A stretch of DNA of 64,000 nucleotides, from the NCBI RefSeq assembly GCF_001550065.1, contig NZ_LRUB01000013.1, positions 22,911-86,910 on the forward strand, read 5' to 3'. The translations under genes were made by a program, and so were the position numbers. The notes below the pieces were generated by a model. The model was not told the origin of the DNA, ran no database searches, and saw only the letters and a program-made list of their open reading frames with translations. Shown in pieces: positions 25,834 through 34,387 of this stretch. Positions within the stretch are counted from its first letter, which is position 1; each line of letters opens with the position of its first letter. This DNA is from Kordiimonas lipolytica. GTDB taxonomy: Bacteria; Pseudomonadota; Alphaproteobacteria; Sphingomonadales; Kordiimonadaceae.

Positions 25834-26031
25834 ATGGATGAGGATGCCATCAGGGAGCAGATTTCCGCCCTTATGGAGGAACACCGCGACCTGGATGATG
25901 CTATTACCGCGCTGCAGCGCGCCGGCACGTTTGATCTGTTGCAGGTGCAGCGGATGAAGAAACGCAAGCTTCTTTTGAAGGACGAGATTTCCAAACTGCG
26001 CAATATTCTGGTGCCTGACATTATCGCTTAA
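25834..26031 (+). CDS. YdcH/DUF465-type small protein (second copy)
   Basis: The frame from ATG 25834 gives 65 residues, MDEDAIREQISALMEEHRDL through MKKRKLLLKDEISKLRNIL. The His-x-Asp-Leu-Asp first helix and KKRKLLLKDEIxxL second helix are typical of YdcH/DUF465. It is longer than the copy at 24416-24583 and only distantly similar. Function unknown; paralogous pairs near ubiX are common in the class. Confidence 0.88.
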   Translation: MDEDAIREQISALMEEHRDLDDAITALQRAGTFDLLQVQRMKKRKLLLKDEISKLRNILVPDIIA

Positions 26032-26098
26032 GACATCCTCGTTTGAGGAACCATTTTCTGACTAATGGGGCTGACGGTCTTGTCTCCCGGTTTGGCCC

Positions 26099-26839
26099 CT
26101 AGCGTGGCTCGCTGTCGCCCTTCATGTCCCGCTTGTGCTCATACATGGCCCTGTCGGCCTTGTCGATTGCCTCGTCTGGCTTGTCGCCCTGACGGAAGGT
26201 ATAGGTGCCGAAGGCCATGCTCATCTTGATGGTCTCACCGCCGATCACCAGCGGGTTCTCAGCAATGGTCTGCGCAAGCGAGGCGGCCTTGTCGTGGCCA
26301 ACCTGTTCATCGGCCTGTGCCAGAATCACCCCAAACTCGTCACCGCCCAGGCGGCCGATCACATCGGTGCCGCGGACATTGTCAACCAGCGTCCGGGCCA
26401 CGTGGAAGAGCGCCTTGTCGCCTGCCTCATGGCCGTATTTGTCGTTGATCAACTTCATGTCGTTGAGGTCAATGAACATCAGCGTCGACGGCGTGCCGTA
26501 CCGTTCAGCGAAGCTGATCATGCGGTTCAGCTCGCGCACAAAGGCGCGCCGGTTCGGGATCGGGAGCAGGGCGTCTGTATCCGCCATGTCTTCCATTTCC
26601 CGCAGCCGCCTGTTGGTGGCGTCCAGTTCACGCCTGAGCTTGTCCACTTCTTCCATCAGCGACATGATCGCCTGCTGGACGCGTGGGGTCATTTCCTCAG
26701 GGGGAATGGTCGTAACCTGCACGGTGTCGTTTATTTCGCGCGCGCCGGACGTTTCAGTCGCGCTACCGGTCGCCCCGGTTTTGCGCACGGGGCGCGTCGG
26801 GGCGGTACGCATGACGCCGGGTGTATTGGTTATTTTCAT
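26099..26839 (-). CDS. Diguanylate cyclase (GGDEF domain)
   Basis: The start at 26839 (MKITNTPGVMRTAPTRP) gives 246 residues; longer starts up to 27097 run through the purE promoter region and look unnatural. After a disordered N-terminus and a coiled coil (VDKLRRELDATNRRLREMED), the GGDEF domain has DALLPIPNRRAF and an intact active site RLGGDEFGVIL. The product-inhibition motif RxxD lies exactly five residues before it (RGTD). It should make cyclic di-GMP, is cytosolic, and is divergent from purE. Confidence 0.88.
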   Translation of the reverse strand: MKITNTPGVMRTAPTRPVRKTGATGSATETSGAREINDTVQVTTIPPEEMTPRVQQAIMSLMEEVDKLRRELDATNRRLREMEDMADTDALLPIPNRRAFVRELNRMISFAERYGTPSTLMFIDLNDMKLINDKYGHEAGDKALFHVARTLVDNVRGTDVIGRLGGDEFGVILAQADEQVGHDKAASLAQTIAENPLVIGGETIKMSMAFGTYTFRQGDKPDEAIDKADRAMYEHKRDMKGDSEPR

Positions 26840-27065
26840 ACAAAACCCTGTACCGGTTACTTTTGACTGCACATAACCCATTATGGCGTCTTTGTGAATC
26901 GACTTGCAAGTTTCCTGATAAAATTGGCGCGAATTAGGCGGATTTCGGGGCTTTCCGGCAAAGCTTGCATTAAGGAGGCGCATGCCTATAATGCGCGCTC
27001 CGCCGGGCGGCAGATGGGTTGCCGTGCCTACGGATATCGTCATGGAAACGAGGATGGAAGCGACC

Positions 27066-27563
27066 ATGAGCATAGAGACGCCCGAAATCGGAATCATTAT
27101 GGGTAGCCAGTCTGACTGGCCGACAATGAAGCACGCAGCCGATGTGCTTGATGAACTTGGCGTGTCTTATGAGACCCGCATCGTTTCCGCCCACCGTACC
27201 CCTGACCGCCTGTATGACTATGCCAAGACCGCGCGTGACCGCGGGTTCAAGTGCATTATCGCGGGTGCGGGCGGTGCGGCGCACCTGCCGGGGATGGCCG
27301 CAGCCATGACCCCGCTGCCGGTCTTCGGGGTGCCTGTTAAATCCAGCATGCTTTCGGGCAAGGACAGCCTGCTGTCGATCGTGCAGATGCCGGGCGGTGT
27401 GCCTGTTGGTACGCTCGCAATCGGCAAGGCAGGGGCCAAGAATGCCGGCCTTCTGGCGGCAGCCGTGATCGCCCTGATGGATGAAGAAGTTGCTGCCAAG
27501 CTCGATGCCTGGCGCGCCGCGCAAACTGAAAGCGTGGCTGAAATTCCTGTAGACGACGCTTAA
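27066..27563 (+). CDS. purE: N5-carboxyaminoimidazole ribonucleotide mutase
   Basis: The start at 27066 ([18 protein letters not shown]), with GGAAG upstream, gives 165 residues with the class I PurE motifs [29 protein letters not shown] and [26 protein letters not shown]. It rearranges N5-CAIR to CAIR in purine synthesis. purK follows after 27 bases, the standard purEK pair. The open frame extends upstream to 26982 without a family match. Confidence 0.95.
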   Translation: MSIETPEIGIIMGSQSDWPTMKHAADVLDELGVSYETRIVSAHRTPDRLYDYAKTARDRGFKCIIAGAGGAAHLPGMAAAMTPLPVFGVPVKSSMLSGKDSLLSIVQMPGGVPVGTLAIGKAGAKNAGLLAAAVIALMDEEVAAKLDAWRAAQTESVAEIPVDDA

Positions 27564-27590
27564 CCGCTAACTGCAAAGGCAGGACCCCGC

Positions 27591-28667
27591 ATGACACAGA
27601 TCGCACCAGGTGGAAAAATTGGAATTCTAGGCGGTGGCCAGCTTGGCCGCATGCTCGCCTTGGCAGCTGCCCGCCTTGGCTATCGGTGCCATATCTTTTG
27701 CCCCGATGTTCGCAGCCCGGCCTTTCATGTGGCCAGCGATTTCACCATCGCTGAATATGAAAATGAAGACGCGCTCGCAGAATTTGCCTCCAGCGTCGAT
27801 GTAGCGACCTACGAATTTGAAAACGTCCCGGCCCGCACGGCTGAGATCGTGGCAAAGGAAACGCTGCTGCGCCCTGGCGCGCGTGCGCTCGAAGTGTCGC
27901 AGGACCGTCTGGTCGAGAAGAAATTCCTTAATGAGTGCGGTGTGAAAACCGCGCCCTTCATGCCTTTCCAGACCCAGGAAGAGCTGGATGAGGCCTTCAA
28001 GGAAATTGGCCGCCCGTCTGTCGCCAAGACCCGCCGGTTTGGCTATGACGGCAAGGGCCAGTTGATGATCAAGGCCCGCAAGGACGTGGACCTTGTCATG
28101 GATGTCACCAAGGGTGCGCCTGCCATCCTTGAAGGGTTCGTGACATTCGACCGCGAGATCAGCGTTGTTGTGGCGCGCTCGGCATCGGGCGATGTGGCGG
28201 CTTTCCCCGTGGCGGAAAACGTGCACACCAACCATATTCTGGACACCAGCACGGTGCCGGCGCAAATCTCTGAAGTGGTCGAGGCCAAGGCCAAGGTAAT
28301 GGCAACCCGTATCGCCAATGCGCTTGAATATATCGGCGTGATGACCGTTGAGATGTTCGTGAGCGACGGCACAGGCGAGATTGTGGTCAACGAGATCGCC
28401 CCGCGCGTGCACAACAGCGGCCATTGGACCATTGAAGGTGCTGTCACCAGCCAGTTCGAACAGCATATCCGCGCCATCTGTGACCTGCCGCTTGGGGGCA
28501 CCGATGCCAAGGGCAAGGTATTGATGAAAAACCTTCTGGGCGAAGATATCCTGGATTGGGAGAAATACCTCTCTGACCCTAAGGCTCACTTCCACCACTA
28601 TGGCAAGCTGGAGCCGCGCGAAGGCCGCAAGATGGGCCACGTGACCTGGGTTAACCCAGACGAATAG
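27591..28667 (+). CDS. purK: 5-(carboxyamino)imidazole ribonucleotide synthase
   Basis: The 358-residue ATP-grasp protein starts with IGILGGGQLGRMLALAAARLGY, has the ATP-binding loop RRFGYDGKGQ and metal-binding EIAPRVHNSGHWTIEGA, and ends GHVTWVNPDE. It makes N5-CAIR from AIR, bicarbonate and ATP, supplying PurE. It is co-transcribed with purE and closed by a terminator. Confidence 0.96.
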   Translation: MTQIAPGGKIGILGGGQLGRMLALAAARLGYRCHIFCPDVRSPAFHVASDFTIAEYENEDALAEFASSVDVATYEFENVPARTAEIVAKETLLRPGARALEVSQDRLVEKKFLNECGVKTAPFMPFQTQEELDEAFKEIGRPSVAKTRRFGYDGKGQLMIKARKDVDLVMDVTKGAPAILEGFVTFDREISVVVARSASGDVAAFPVAENVHTNHILDTSTVPAQISEVVEAKAKVMATRIANALEYIGVMTVEMFVSDGTGEIVVNEIAPRVHNSGHWTIEGAVTSQFEQHIRAICDLPLGGTDAKGKVLMKNLLGEDILDWEKYLSDPKAHFHHYGKLEPREGRKMGHVTWVNPDE

Positions 28668-28696
28668 ACGCTGGCGAATAAACGCAGGAAGCGAGA

Positions 28697-28720
28697 GGGA
28701 GGCCGCAGCCTCCCTTTTTT
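28697..28720 (+). terminator. Terminator after purEK
   Basis: GGGAGGC (28697-28703) and GCCTCCC (28708-28714) form a perfect stem with a CGCA loop, followed by TTTTTT. Confidence 0.9.
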
Positions 28721-28723
28721 GTT

Positions 28724-28981
28724 TTATTTGTTGTCCAGCTGGGCGCGGACACTGGCCAGCCCATGCATGGTGATGCGGTAAGGCCCGCCGCCACGGCTGG
28801 CGATGAAGCCGCGCCGCTTCATTTTTCGGAACAGGCCAACGCTGAAGCCCGCAAGGCGCCAGCCTTCGCGGTTCACACAATTGGCTTCAATAATTTTCCT
28901 GCGCTCGTCGCGTTCAATAAGAATAGCGCCGCCCTGCGCCAAAGCATGCAGCGCGCGCTGTTCGGATTTCGAAATATTCAA
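28724..28981 (-). CDS. YjhX family protein
   Basis: The 85 residues MNISKSEQRALHALAQGGAI...LIERDERRKIIEANCVNREGW...KMKRRGFIASRGGGPYRIT match the YjhX family (UPF0386), which is about this length. In Escherichia coli YjhX is a predicted toxin paired with the acetyltransferase YjhQ; no such partner is adjacent here, so a toxin role is doubtful. The fold suggests a small winged helix. It is convergent with purK. Confidence 0.82.
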   Translation of the reverse strand: MNISKSEQRALHALAQGGAILIERDERRKIIEANCVNREGWRLAGFSVGLFRKMKRRGFIASRGGGPYRITMHGLASVRAQLDNK

Positions 28982-29214
28982 TGGGGAAACTCCGCCACAT
29001 AGAAAAGGGCTCCGCCCACGCGGGTGGGGGAGGGTTTCTATTTCCCTGCCGCCTCAAGTGGGGCAGGGCCTAGCGGGTCTCTGACAGTAGTTTCACAAAC
29101 GCTCCGTATCTGGAACGCTATTCATAGCGGAAGCGGGCGGGGCCTGTCTAGTTCCAGAAAGTTGTAATGATATAACTTTTGGTATAAGGTTGCCACATCA
29201 GGTGGGGAGGCCTT

Positions 29215-29682
29215 ATGCGACATTGGATATTTGGCATTTCAGCCATGCTGCTTGCGGGGTGCGCTTCAGCGCCGACGGCGGGTGAGTGGCCGGAAATGAA
29301 AATCGACCGGTCAGAGCTTGAGCGCGTCTCGCTGAAGGGCCGGATTGTTATCATTGAACAGGTGCCGCGTTTCCTGCAGTTCGGCAGCGCGCGCATCGTC
29401 AGCCCCAGTCTTGACCATTATCTGTTTTGGGATTTCTGCCGCGGCTCCGGCCTTGTGTGGCAGATGGTTGCGCTCAGGCCGGATGACCGCGCCAGTTCCG
29501 GCTGGTCTTTCACGCGCACCAGAGCCATACCTGCCACACAGAATCACGCGGCAGAAACACAGGTCACCGAAGGCTTTGTGGAAAGACGCATCGTCGGGTA
29601 TGCGGATCTCAAGAAGGCTGGTCTTGCCTTCTTCAAGCCCGGCGCCATCAAGTGCGATGCTACTTATGGCGACCCGATTTGA
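29215..29682 (+). CDS. Small lipoprotein of unknown function
   Basis: The N-terminus MRHWIFGISAMLLAGCASAP is a lipoprotein signal with lipobox LLAGC. The mature part is about 140 residues with several Trp/Phe-rich strands (HYLFWDFCRGSGLVWQMVAL) and no family that I recognise. It should be anchored to the outer or inner membrane. An AT-rich inverted repeat AAAGTT/AACTTT (29158-29179) overlaps its likely promoter. It is convergent with the methyltransferase gene. Confidence 0.65.
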   Translation: MRHWIFGISAMLLAGCASAPTAGEWPEMKIDRSELERVSLKGRIVIIEQVPRFLQFGSARIVSPSLDHYLFWDFCRGSGLVWQMVALRPDDRASSGWSFTRTRAIPATQNHAAETQVTEGFVERRIVGYADLKKAGLAFFKPGAIKCDATYGDPI

Positions 29683-29688
29683 AGCGGC

Positions 29689-30348
29689 CTAGCGCTCCAG
29701 AATCCAGGTGGCGTGTTCGGCGTGGACCTTGAAACCGTATTTATCGGCGAAGGCATAGACGATATCGCGCATGGGGAAGCCTTTTGACCGGCTCCAGTGC
29801 CAGTCGTCGCCGGTGATCTGGGCGTCGGGCCACAGCTCATGGCACACTTCAAGGTCAATGGCCTGCTTGTTGGCGTCGATATACACCAGCTCAGGCTCGA
29901 AGCCCTTTTCCTTCAGTTCATAAAGCGCGTCAGGTGACAGACCGCGGTAAGGCACGAAGCGGCCCTCAAACCCGCGCAGATTCGCAAGCGCCGTGGGGAA
30001 AGGGCCCTGGCGCTCAACGTCTGCAGCGAAGCGCTTCTGGTCTGCCATATCAGGGTATTCACGCGTCAGCTTCGGGCGGCCCACATAACGCTGGACCTGC
30101 TCGATCAGATGATCGCTCCAGGGGTCCACGCCCACGAGTTTCAGCTCAGGGTCCAGGCTCAGCCAGCGCTTCGCACTTGAGCACAGGAAACAGCCGATCT
30201 CCAGCATATAGCGGGGCTTACGCTTGCGGATGATCTCATCCACCATGTCCCGGCCATAGCCCCCCAGCGTATAGTCCCACGCCACGAGGCCTTCGGTCTC
30301 AGGCCATGGGTTTTCCGCCAGCAGCTTTTCAAATGCAGTATCGGTCAT
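29689..30348 (-). CDS. Class I SAM-dependent methyltransferase
   Basis: Starting at 30348 (MTDTAFEKLLAENPWP), the 219-residue protein has motif I YMLEIGCFLCSSAKRW (the usual G-x-G partly replaced), motif II KLVGVDPWSD, and a later PELVYIDANKQAIDLEVCHELWP segment, as in methyltransferase-24-type proteins. The substrate is unknown. It has its own promoter region between its start and the transaldolase terminator. Confidence 0.75.
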   Translation of the reverse strand: MTDTAFEKLLAENPWPETEGLVAWDYTLGGYGRDMVDEIIRKRKPRYMLEIGCFLCSSAKRWLSLDPELKLVGVDPWSDHLIEQVQRYVGRPKLTREYPDMADQKRFAADVERQGPFPTALANLRGFEGRFVPYRGLSPDALYELKEKGFEPELVYIDANKQAIDLEVCHELWPDAQITGDDWHWSRSKGFPMRDIVYAFADKYGFKVHAEHATWILER

Positions 30349-30364
30349 GCTATGCCCCGGATAC

Positions 30365-30390
30365 AAAAAGGGCGCGGGGTTGCCGCGCCC
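30365..30390 (-). terminator. Terminator after the transaldolase gene (minus strand)
   Basis: On the minus strand GGGCGCGG pairs with CCGCGCCC (30383-30390 and 30370-30377), followed by TTTTT (30369-30365). Confidence 0.87.
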
Positions 30391-30405
30391 TGATCGCTTG
30401 AATGC

Positions 30406-31059
30406 TTAAAGGATCGAGAAGCCGGTGGCTGCCCAGTCCTTGTCGAAGCCCGCGAGGCCGTTGGTGGTCAGCGGGTGGTTGAACAGTTTCCGCAGCACGT
30501 CGATCGGGAAAGTGGCAACGTCGGCACCGATGCGCGCGCTTTCCAGGATGTGCGTGGGGTGGCGAACGGAAGCCACCAGGATTTCTGTGTCGAAGTTATA
30601 GTTGTCATAGATGTTGCGGATGTCTTCAATCAGCTCCATGCCGTTGAAGCCAACATCGTCATGACGGCCCACGAACGGGGAAATGAAGCTCGCGCCTGCC
30701 TTGGCAGCCAGCAGCGCCTGGTTGGCAGAGAAACACAGCGTCACGTTCACCATGATGCCTTCAGCGCGCAGCGCCTTACAGGTTTTGAGGCCTTCGATTG
30801 TCAGTGGAACCTTGACCGCGATATTGTCTGCGATCTTGGCGCACTTGAGGCCTTCCTTCAGCATGGTCTCATGGTCGTGGGCAACGGTTTCGGCGGATAC
30901 CGGGCCGTCCACTTCCTTGGCGATCTCGGTGATCACTTCAAAGAATTCGCGGCCAGCTTTCTTGATCAGCGACGGGTTGGTGGTTACGCCGTCCAGAAGG
31001 CCCGTGGCATTGGCTTCACGGATTTCATCGATGTTGGCGGTATCCAGGAAAAATTTCAT
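30406..31059 (-). CDS. Fructose-6-phosphate aldolase / TalC-type transaldolase
   Basis: The start at 31059 ([16 protein letters not shown]) gives 217 residues, the short-transaldolase length. It has [14 protein letters not shown], the Schiff-base lysine at about residue 83 in [12 protein letters not shown], and SPFVGRHDD. Members act as transaldolase or as fructose-6-phosphate aldolase; the two cannot be told apart here. With tkt in the window it could complete the non-oxidative pentose phosphate steps. AGGAGCTAAC precedes the ATG. Confidence 0.92.
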   Translation of the reverse strand: MKFFLDTANIDEIREANATGLLDGVTTNPSLIKKAGREFFEVITEIAKEVDGPVSAETVAHDHETMLKEGLKCAKIADNIAVKVPLTIEGLKTCKALRAEGIMVNVTLCFSANQALLAAKAGASFISPFVGRHDDVGFNGMELIEDIRNIYDNYNFDTEILVASVRHPTHILESARIGADVATFPIDVLRKLFNHPLTTNGLAGFDKDWAATGFSIL

Positions 31060-31241
31060 TGTTAGCTCCTTCGGCACTCCGGCGCGCGGAGTGGGTCCCA
31101 ATATTCAGTGGCGGTTGCTGTTCTATATATCGGCAAATCGCGCCAGATGCACTCACTATGCATTCACGGCGCTCTTACGTCCGCCTTTTCGCCGCTTCCC
31201 TAATCAAGTTTGGCGGGATTGGCAAGTGTCCTGTGCGGGAA

Positions 31242-32792
31242 TCAGGCCTCGACCGGGTGGCCGCTGCCTTCCTCAGTTTCTGCCTCATCGGGCATTTTGA
31301 CAAAGAAGGATGTGATGATCACGAAAAGGGCCGCGGCAAACAGCGCCATGTAGGCGTTATTATAGGCCATCATGGCCGCCTCGCGCTGCACCAGCATTTC
31401 GCTTATCGCCAGTTGCTGCAATGCTTCCGGGCTGCCGGACATTGAAATCGCCTTGGGCGTGAAAGCGCGCAGGGGGCTGATGCGCTCCACAAGCTCAGCG
31501 TGGTTGATCTGGCTATAACGGCTCACGAGCGCCACGACGACCGAAATGGCCGCCGCCTGCCCAAGCCCGCGCACTAATGAGAAGACAGACGAAGCCTCCA
31601 CCTGCATTTCATGGCTGATGGACGCGTAGGCGACGGTGGAGGCGATCACGAACAGGATGCCGATGCCGAAGCCGTGCAGAATGGGCGGCACCGCCAGAAT
31701 GAAAGCCGGGGTTTCGGTGGTCAGGTGAATGAAGGGGAACAGGCCCGCCGCCATACAGGCCCCACCAAGCGCGAGCAGAAGCCGCACGCTCAGGAAATGG
31801 GTAAAGCGCGGGGTCAGCATCATGCCCGCCATCATGCCCACGCCGCGCCACATCAGGATCACGCCGGTATCCAGCACGGGGTATCCCATCAGGTTCTGCA
31901 TCATGGGCGGCTGCAGCACCACTGACGCCGTCATGTTGCCGGCGGTGATCAAAATCAAGAGCATGCCGATCATATAGTTGCGGTCACGGAACAGCGCGGC
32001 GGGCAGGAAGGGGCGGCTGCTCGTGCGGCTGTTGACCGTGAAAATCCAGGCTGCTGCCAGGAACACAAGCGCGTAGGCGATGATCTCCGTGCTTTCGAAC
32101 CAGTCTTCGCTTTCGCCCCGATCGAGCGCCAACTGCAGCGTGCCGATGGCGATGGCGAGGCTGAAGAAGCCGATGAAATTCAGCTTATGGCCGGGGAAAT
32201 GCATGCCGCGCTTCATGGTCATGCCAAGGCCAATGGCTGTCAGAAGGCCCACAGGCAGATTAATGAAGAACACCCAGCGCCAGCTGGCAATGTCAGTGAT
32301 ATAGCCGCCGAGCGACGGCCCCAGCACGGGGCCCGCCATGGTGCCCATGCCAAAGAGTGCCATCAGGCGCGCGCGGTCGGCATTATCGGTGGACATGCGG
32401 TTCATGGTGGCGATGGCAAGCGGGATCAGCGGTGCCCCCGCCGCACCCTGCAAAATGCGGGCGGCCAGCATGGCCTCAAGTGTGATCGCCAGCCCGCACA
32501 ATACGGACGCCAGCGTGAAGACGGAAACCGACAGGATCATCAGCCTTTTCACGCCAAAGCGGCTCGCGGCCCAGCCCACAAGGGGCGTCAGCACCACGGC
32601 GGCGATGATATAGGTGGTGACCACCCAGCTGATCTGGTCGAAGGTGGCCTGCAGCGTGCCGCGCATTTCCGGCAGCGCCACATTGACAATGGTGGCGTCA
32701 ATCGTGTGCAGCGACACAGCCGCCATCAGGCACAGAAGAAGCCCGGTGCGGTGGTCTGTAATCTCGCTTGCCGGATTGCCGGTGGCTGACAT
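31242..32792 (-). CDS. emrB: DHA2-type MFS multidrug efflux transporter (EmrB-like)
   Basis: The 516-residue protein has 14 hydrophobic segments and DHA2 motifs: TIDATIVNVALPEMRGTL in helix 1, WVVTTYIIAAVVLTPLVGW in helix 2, RILQGAAGAPLIPLAI (motif B) and GPVLGPSLGGYITDIASWRWVFFINLP (motif C region). EmrB exports hydrophobic toxicants with proton exchange, together with the EmrA adaptor. It follows emrA by three bases in the marR-emrA-emrB operon. Confidence 0.93.
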   Translation of the reverse strand: MSATGNPASEITDHRTGLLLCLMAAVSLHTIDATIVNVALPEMRGTLQATFDQISWVVTTYIIAAVVLTPLVGWAASRFGVKRLMILSVSVFTLASVLCGLAITLEAMLAARILQGAAGAPLIPLAIATMNRMSTDNADRARLMALFGMGTMAGPVLGPSLGGYITDIASWRWVFFINLPVGLLTAIGLGMTMKRGMHFPGHKLNFIGFFSLAIAIGTLQLALDRGESEDWFESTEIIAYALVFLAAAWIFTVNSRTSSRPFLPAALFRDRNYMIGMLLILITAGNMTASVVLQPPMMQNLMGYPVLDTGVILMWRGVGMMAGMMLTPRFTHFLSVRLLLALGGACMAAGLFPFIHLTTETPAFILAVPPILHGFGIGILFVIASTVAYASISHEMQVEASSVFSLVRGLGQAAAISVVVALVSRYSQINHAELVERISPLRAFTPKAISMSGSPEALQQLAISEMLVQREAAMMAYNNAYMALFAAALFVIITSFFVKMPDEAETEEGSGHPVEA

Positions 32793-32795
32793 GCT

Positions 32796-33824
32796 TTAGA
32801 GCCCCAGAAGCGTGAATAGGTCGTCCATGGTGCGCTCATGCCCCGTGTCGATGGAGACTTCGGCGCTCAGCCCCGCGCGTAGGGAGCCGATGTCCTGTCC
32901 TTCATCAAGTCTGATCTGAACCGGGATTCGCTGGGTTACCTTCACCCAGTTGCCGGTGGCATTCTGGGCCGGAAGTACGGCGAACTCCGCTCCTGTCGCC
33001 GGGTCGATGGACGCAACCTTGCCCTTGAAGTGCACACCCGGCAGCGCGTCGATCAATACGTCGACCGGCTGGCCCACTTTCACATGGGTGAGGTCCGTTT
33101 CCTTGGGATTGGCTTCAACGCGCAGGTCATCATCCACCGTCAGGCCGAAGATGGGGTAGCCTGCCGCAACATATTCGCCGGGGTGCAGGTCAATCTGCGT
33201 GATGGTGCCGCCAGTGCGGGTGCGCACCTTCAGGTGATCCAGCGTGACCTCGGCGGCGCGCACGGCTGCCTTGGCTTTCAAGACCATCGGGTGCATGTCT
33301 GTTTCCAGGTCCGGGTTGCCGCCCAGCTGCGTCAGCGCCATGTTGGCGGCTTCCCGAAGCACTGTCAGCTGACGTTCGGATTCCATCACCTTGTGGCGAT
33401 GGCTATCAAGCGTCGCTTCCGAAATATTCTTGTCCTTTGCCAGCGCTTCGGCGCGCTGCAGTTCGCGCTCCTCATAGGCCAGCACTTCTTCTTCCTTGGC
33501 GATGGCTGCCAGGCTTTGGCGGTAGTTGGCGCGCACGGCGGCAACAAGGTTGCGGGCGCTTACGATCCCGGCCTTTGCGTCCATCAGCTTCACTTGTGCG
33601 TCGGCGTCATCCAGTTCTGCGATCACCTCACCCGCGTCCACATGCTGGTTGCGCTTCACGTGCACTTTTGTCACCTCGCCCGAGACGCGGGCCGCGCCCG
33701 TCAGGATGCCGGTGCGCACATAGGCATTGTCGGTGGTGATCATGCGCCCGCCAGACAGGTACACAAAAGCGGCGGTGACGGCGATCAGGGCAGGGACACT
33801 GATATAAAGGAGGATACGCATCAT
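32796..33824 (-). CDS. emrA: HlyD-family membrane fusion protein (EmrA-like)
   Basis: The 342-residue product has one N-terminal membrane helix (ILLYISVPALIAVTAAFVYL), a biotinyl-lipoyl half (VKRNQHVDAGEVIAELDDAD), a long coiled-coil hairpin (about 85-185) and the second lipoyl half (RTRTGGTITQIDLHPGEYVAAG). It links the EmrB pump to an outer-membrane channel. Its start overlaps the marR stop by four bases. Confidence 0.93.
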   Translation of the reverse strand: MMRILLYISVPALIAVTAAFVYLSGGRMITTDNAYVRTGILTGAARVSGEVTKVHVKRNQHVDAGEVIAELDDADAQVKLMDAKAGIVSARNLVAAVRANYRQSLAAIAKEEEVLAYEERELQRAEALAKDKNISEATLDSHRHKVMESERQLTVLREAANMALTQLGGNPDLETDMHPMVLKAKAAVRAAEVTLDHLKVRTRTGGTITQIDLHPGEYVAAGYPIFGLTVDDDLRVEANPKETDLTHVKVGQPVDVLIDALPGVHFKGKVASIDPATGAEFAVLPAQNATGNWVKVTQRIPVQIRLDEGQDIGSLRAGLSAEVSIDTGHERTMDDLFTLLGL

Positions 33825-34282
33825 TGTTTCTTACTCGTGCTTTGGTCGGTCTTTCTGGCGCTGGCGTCTGCAATGACGCGGTCCATCAGGTCCATAAGCG
33901 TTTCACGCTCGTCGTCAGACAGGGACTGCAGAAAGAGGTCTGAAATATGGTCAATCCGCGCCAGCATGGGGCGGATCACCGGGCCGGTTTTCTCGGTGAT
34001 GAACAGGCGGCGGACACGGCGGTCGGAAGCGTCCGTGCGGCGCTCGATCATGCCGCGGGCCTCCAGCGCGTCAACCTGCCGGCATACGCTCATGGTGGCG
34101 ATATCAAGCCGGGCGGCCAGTGCCTGCTGGGTAATGCCCGGGTTCCGCCAGACGGAAATCAGCATCTTGGCCTGGGCGCGCGTGACGTCCAGGTCCTGCT
34201 CGGCTTCAAAGCTTTGGCGCACCAGGCGGAACAGGTCTCCCACCTGGAATACGAACGGATTGTTGGTCTTTTCCTGTTTCAT
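33821..34282 (-). CDS. MarR-family transcriptional regulator of the emr operon
   Basis: The 153-residue protein has the MarR winged helix: LISVWRNPGITQQALAARLDIATMSVCRQVDALEARGMIERRTDASDRRVRRLFIT. MarR proteins are dimeric repressors released by phenolic or hydrophobic ligands. Its location as first gene of an efflux operon and the palindromic site just upstream (34306-34344) suggest that it controls its own operon. Confidence 0.92.
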   Translation of the reverse strand: MKQEKTNNPFVFQVGDLFRLVRQSFEAEQDLDVTRAQAKMLISVWRNPGITQQALAARLDIATMSVCRQVDALEARGMIERRTDASDRRVRRLFITEKTGPVIRPMLARIDHISDLFLQSLSDDERETLMDLMDRVIADASARKTDQSTSKKQ

Positions 34283-34305
34283 GGTGCCTTAAATGGTGCG
34301 GTGTA

Positions 34306-34344
34306 ATTAATAAGCAAGCATAATTATAAGCTAAGCTTATTAAT
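34306..34344. promoter_or_regulatory. Probable operator/promoter of the marR-emrAB operon
   Basis: ATTAATAAGC (34306-34315) and its inverted copy GCTTATTAAT (34335-34344) flank a 19-base AT-rich spacer containing ATAATTAT. The site sits 24 bases upstream of the marR start and stands out as AT-rich in a GC-rich context. Confidence 0.62.
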
Positions 34345-34387
34345 AATTCCTTGTGCGGTGGTTCGGGTGCAATTGCTGTCCTGACTT

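Noticed and set aside
27627..28880. 417-residue open frame on the minus strand over purK
   Set aside because: It is an antisense frame of a clear ATP-grasp purK gene, with composition (His/Arg/Gln-rich) typical of shadows and no start signal.
33030..34292. 420-residue plus-strand frame across emrA and marR
   Set aside because: Antisense to two well-supported genes; the protein is low-complexity and His/Arg-rich without domains.
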